A stretch of 64,000 bases of DNA, taken from Streptomyces sp. SLBN-31. Its GTDB lineage: Bacteria; Actinomycetota; Actinomycetes; Streptomycetales; Streptomycetaceae. Both the position numbers and the translations under genes were made by a program. The stretch lies in NCBI RefSeq assembly GCF_006715395.1, contig NZ_VFNC01000002.1, forward strand, positions 248,001 through 312,000, read 5' to 3'. Positions 61,202-64,000 of the stretch are shown here, in pieces. Each line of letters begins with the position of its first letter. The stretch's first letter is position 1. The notes under the pieces were generated by a model. That model searched no databases and had not been told where the DNA came from. It worked only from the letters and a program-made list of their open reading frames with translations.

Positions 61202-62815
61202 ATGCCTGCAGAACGCGCGCCATCGCCCACGAGGTGGTGGACACTCGGGATCGTCGCGTTGGGCTCGTTCATGCTGATGCTCGACCTGAGCGTGGTCGCC
61301 ATCGCTCTTCCCCAGATCCACGAGTCCCTGGGCAGCAGCTTCTCCGACCTGCAGTGGGTCTTCGATGCCTACGCCCTCACGCTCGCGATCTTCCTGGTCG
61401 CGGCAGGCTCCCTTGCCGACCGCATCGGCCGCAAGAAGCTCTTCCAGGTCGGCTTCGCGATCTTCACCGCCGCTTCCCTGGCCTGCGGCCTCGCTGACGG
61501 CGCCGGTGCGCTGAGCTGGTTCAGGGCCATCCAGGGCGTCGGTGCGGCGATCATGTTCGCGGTCGGCCCGGCCATGCTCAGCCACGAGTTCCACGGCCGG
61601 GAACGCGCGACCGCCTTCACCGCCTTCGGTGCAGCGGTGGGCCTCGCCGTCGCCACCGGCCCGCTGATCGGCGGCTCGCTGATCAACGCGCTGTCCTGGC
61701 GCTGGATCTTCTACATCAACGTCCCGGTCGGCGTGATCGCCCTGCTGATCGGCGCCCTGCGGGTGCGCGAGTCGCTCAACCCGAAGGCCCACCCCACCGA
61801 CTGGAGCGGCCTGGCCACCTTCAGCATCGCGCTCGGCGCGCTCGTCTACGCCACGATCCGCGGCCCGGTGGAGGGTTGGACCAGCGGCGTCACGCTCGGT
61901 CTGTACGCGCTGAGCGCCGTCTTCCTGCTCTTCTTCGTCCTGATCGAACGCCGCCTGGGCGAACGCGCCCTCATCGACCCGGCCTTCTTCCGCAGTCCAA
62001 CCTTCGTCGGCATCAGCCTCGTCGCCATGATCGGCAACGCGGGCGCCCTGCCTTCGGTGTTCTTCGAGACCAGCTACCTCGAGAACATGCTGCACGTGGA
62101 CGCCTGGGGCACCGGTCTACGGTTCCTGCCGCTGACGGGCGCGATGTTCGTGGCCGGTGCGCTCGGCGGCGGCCTCATCGGCAAGGTCCCCTTCCGCGTC
62201 CTGCTCGGCGGCTCCACGCTCGTCATGGCCATCGGCATCCTCTTCCTGAACCTGACCGAGGCCGACTCCTCGTGGACCGTCCTGCTCCCGGCTCTGATCA
62301 TCGCCGGTCTCGGTATGGGCGCGTTCAACCCGGCCCGGGCCGCGCTGGCCATCGGTGTCACCGAGCCGGCCAAGTCCGGCGTGGCGTCCGGCATCAACGA
62401 GACGTTCCAGCAAGTCGGCATCGCGGTCGGCATCGCCGGTGTCGGCGCGTACTTCCAGCACAGCGTGGCCAACGACTTCAAGGACTCCGCGGTCGGCAAG
62501 CAGATGGGCACCGACGCCGCCGACAGTGCCGCGCACGGCATCAGCGCCGGTGGCCTCGACACGGTCGCCCAGGCAGCCGGCCCCCTGCGAGACAAGGTAC
62601 TGGCCACCGGCCAGGACGCGTTCATGAACGCCTTCCACGGCGCGATGACGCTGAGCGCGATCCTCGGGTTTGTCGCCGCCATCATCGGATTCACCATGCT
62701 GCGGACGAAGGACCTGCACTCCAGCGCCCTGTCGACGATCCCGCCGGACGTCGACGAGGACGGCGAGGTGCGGCCGGACGGCTCGCCCGACGTCACGGTG
62801 GGAGCATCCGCCTGA
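61202..62815 (+). CDS. DHA2-type MFS exporter (EmrB/QacA-like)
   Basis: A 537-residue transporter with the 14-TM DHA2 layout. TM1 MLDLSVVAIALPQI, motif A between TM2 and TM3 LADRIGRKKLFQVG, motif C in TM5 region GLAVATGPLIGGSLI, and the characteristic WRWIFYINVPVG. GGAAGG lies 7 nt before ATG 61202. Likely exports the cluster product or gives self-resistance. Downstream of a MarR gene with operator-like repeats. Confidence 0.93.
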   Translation: MPAERAPSPTRWWTLGIVALGSFMLMLDLSVVAIALPQIHESLGSSFSDLQWVFDAYALTLAIFLVAAGSLADRIGRKKLFQVGFAIFTAASLACGLADGAGALSWFRAIQGVGAAIMFAVGPAMLSHEFHGRERATAFTAFGAAVGLAVATGPLIGGSLINALSWRWIFYINVPVGVIALLIGALRVRESLNPKAHPTDWSGLATFSIALGALVYATIRGPVEGWTSGVTLGLYALSAVFLLFFVLIERRLGERALIDPAFFRSPTFVGISLVAMIGNAGALPSVFFETSYLENMLHVDAWGTGLRFLPLTGAMFVAGALGGGLIGKVPFRVLLGGSTLVMAIGILFLNLTEADSSWTVLLPALIIAGLGMGAFNPARAALAIGVTEPAKSGVASGINETFQQVGIAVGIAGVGAYFQHSVANDFKDSAVGKQMGTDAADSAAHGISAGGLDTVAQAAGPLRDKVLATGQDAFMNAFHGAMTLSAILGFVAAIIGFTMLRTKDLHSSALSTIPPDVDEDGEVRPDGSPDVTVGASA

Positions 62816-63037
62816 CCTCGCGTCACCGCTCCCCCTGAGCACCGTCCCGACGGCCCGTCCCCCGTGCCGTCGGGGCGGTTCAGCACGTCACAGGCCTTGC
62901 CCGACGAGGTCGCCCAGACCTTGCGCCCGTACGAGACCTCCGGCAAGGGCCGTTCCATGCTACGAGCTCCGGACATGGTCCACGTACTAATGCCTGATCT
63001 GCTAATAACACGTCAGATCGGCTGGGAAAGTGGCGAC

Positions 63038-64000
63038 ATGGTGTGGATGCTCTGGGACGACGAGACCTCCTTCATCGGCAGGTCGGAGGAACTCGATCTC
63101 ATTGGCACGACGATGAGCCGCAGCCGACTGGTGACGCTGACGGGTACGGGCGGGGTCGGCAAGACCCGGCTCGCCGCACGCGTCGCCTCCCTCCAAAAGC
63201 CCCACACCGAGCGGGACGTCACCTGGGCGGACCTGTCCACCTTGCTGAATCCCGAGCTCCTGGCGGCCACCGTCGCGGATGCGTTGGGACTGTCCGACCA
63301 CACATCGCGGCTGCCGACGGAGGCGATCTGCGCCTGGATCGGCGAGCATCGGATACTGCTGGTCCTCGACTCCTGCGAACACCTGCCGGCCGAGTGCCGC
63401 GATCTGGCCGGCGATCTCCTGACGGCGGCCCGAACGTGAGGATTCTGGCCACCAGCAGAGAGACTGGACGGCCTGCTGCACCTTCTGCAAGGCCGCCCGC
63501 TCGCGGCGGCGCAGGTCGTCGAGCCGGTGACCGCGGACTTTCGCCCCGGGCGGCCGACCGGCGCGACGGCGATGTGCCGCCTGGTGCACGTCTTCGCCCT
63601 CACCGGGTCCGGGCACCTGGCGGACGCCCGGCACGAGGCCGGCGAACTGCGCGACATCTGCCGCGCGTCGGACGAGTACTGGACGCGCTCCTACGCCGAA
63701 CACCAGCTGGCGCTCATCTCCTTCCTGGAAGGGCGCGCACAGGACGCCGTCGCTCACGCCCGCGCCGCCCTGGACGCCAAGCAGCACATCGGCGACGCCT
63801 TTGGAATCGCCATGATCATGGACCTCCTCGCCATCTCCCTGACCGACACGGGAGACCGCCACGCCGCGGCCTACGCCTTCGGCGCGGCGGCCCACCTGTG
63901 GGAGACAGTCGGCCATCCCCAACGCGGCACACCGGAACTGGCATCCTTGCGAGACCGATGCGAGGACACCCTCGTAGACGCCATGGGCGAACGGGCCTAC
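63038..64000 (+). pseudogene. Internally deleted LuxR/AfsR-type ATPase regulator (partial)
   Basis: The N-terminus TSFIGRSEELDLIG and Walker A TGTGGVGKTRLAARV lead to LLVLDSCEHLPAECRDL (Walker B). One base missing near 63434 shifts the frame before VRILATSRE. At about 63461 the sequence jumps straight into the C-terminal TPR-like part (DGLLHLLQGRPLAAAQVV, RSYAEHQLALISFLEGRAQDAVAHARAAL), which runs open to the window end. Several hundred residues between the ATPase and TPR parts are missing. Not functional as read; a LuxR HTH may follow beyond the window. Confidence 0.75.

Overview
The window reads as a Streptomyces (or close actinomycete) chromosome. It is very GC-rich with strong third-position G/C bias and frequent GTG starts. 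It also has the typical gene set: lipoproteins, an ECF41 sigma factor, MerR/TetR/AraC/GntR/MarR regulators, several two-component systems, and DUF2993/LmeA with MMPL proteins. I see no rRNA, tRNA, CRISPR array or intact insertion sequence. Only two stretches over 300 bases are quite empty of recognisable genes (22819-23148 and 29079-29408); a third, of 1.06 kb (59459-60519), holds only regulatory-looking sequence.

Layout. 1-5.1 kb: two lipoproteins, a frameshifted repeat/membrane protein, an SDR/NTF2/MerR group and a TIGR00027-like methyltransferase. 5.2-7.3 kb: a tight minus-strand operon of an acetyltransferase-like protein, a DUF6492/GT-A-like protein and a 2OG-Fe(II) oxygenase. 7.6-12 kb: small secreted proteins, an ATP-grasp enzyme and a peptidase E-like protein. 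12.1-15.9 kb: a signalling module (CHASE3-HAMP histidine kinase, REC-PP2C phosphatase, Rcp1-like receiver). 16-22.5 kb: assorted small enzymes and a GlxA-type regulator. 23.1-25.9 kb: a GntR regulator fused to a gluconokinase, followed by a ManD-family dehydratase. 26-28.1 kb: an FAD oxidoreductase and its ECF41 sigma factor with a matching promoter. 28.2-38.4 kb: an accessory zone with many damaged genes. 38.5-48.6 kb: LmeA-like/MMPL operon and two OmpR-type two-component systems, one flanked by a perfect 19-bp inverted repeat.

48.7-62.8 kb is the most interesting part: a compact candidate biosynthetic cluster. Eight minus-strand genes run acyl-CoA dehydrogenase, ACP, NRPS (C-A-T-TE), SRPBCC protein, ketosynthase 2, PurU, ketosynthase 1, Rossmann reductase. 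The first six are overlapping or closely spaced. The A-domain code reads as glycine, the thioesterase has Cys in place of the nucleophilic Ser, and ketosynthase 2 has Asn in place of the first catalytic His. I infer a discrete type II fatty acid/polyketide system whose acyl chain is joined to glycine and released by a Cys-type thioesterase; PurU may supply formate or THF. A divergent MarR regulator and a DHA2 exporter with AT-rich palindromic operators sit at the upstream edge. A deleted LuxR/AfsR-type ATPase gene closes the window. I cannot name the product.

Many genes elsewhere in the window carry single-base frameshifts, often in G/C runs, or internal deletions. The cluster genes do not. 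Either the sequence has indel errors or the accessory zone is decaying; reads are needed to decide.
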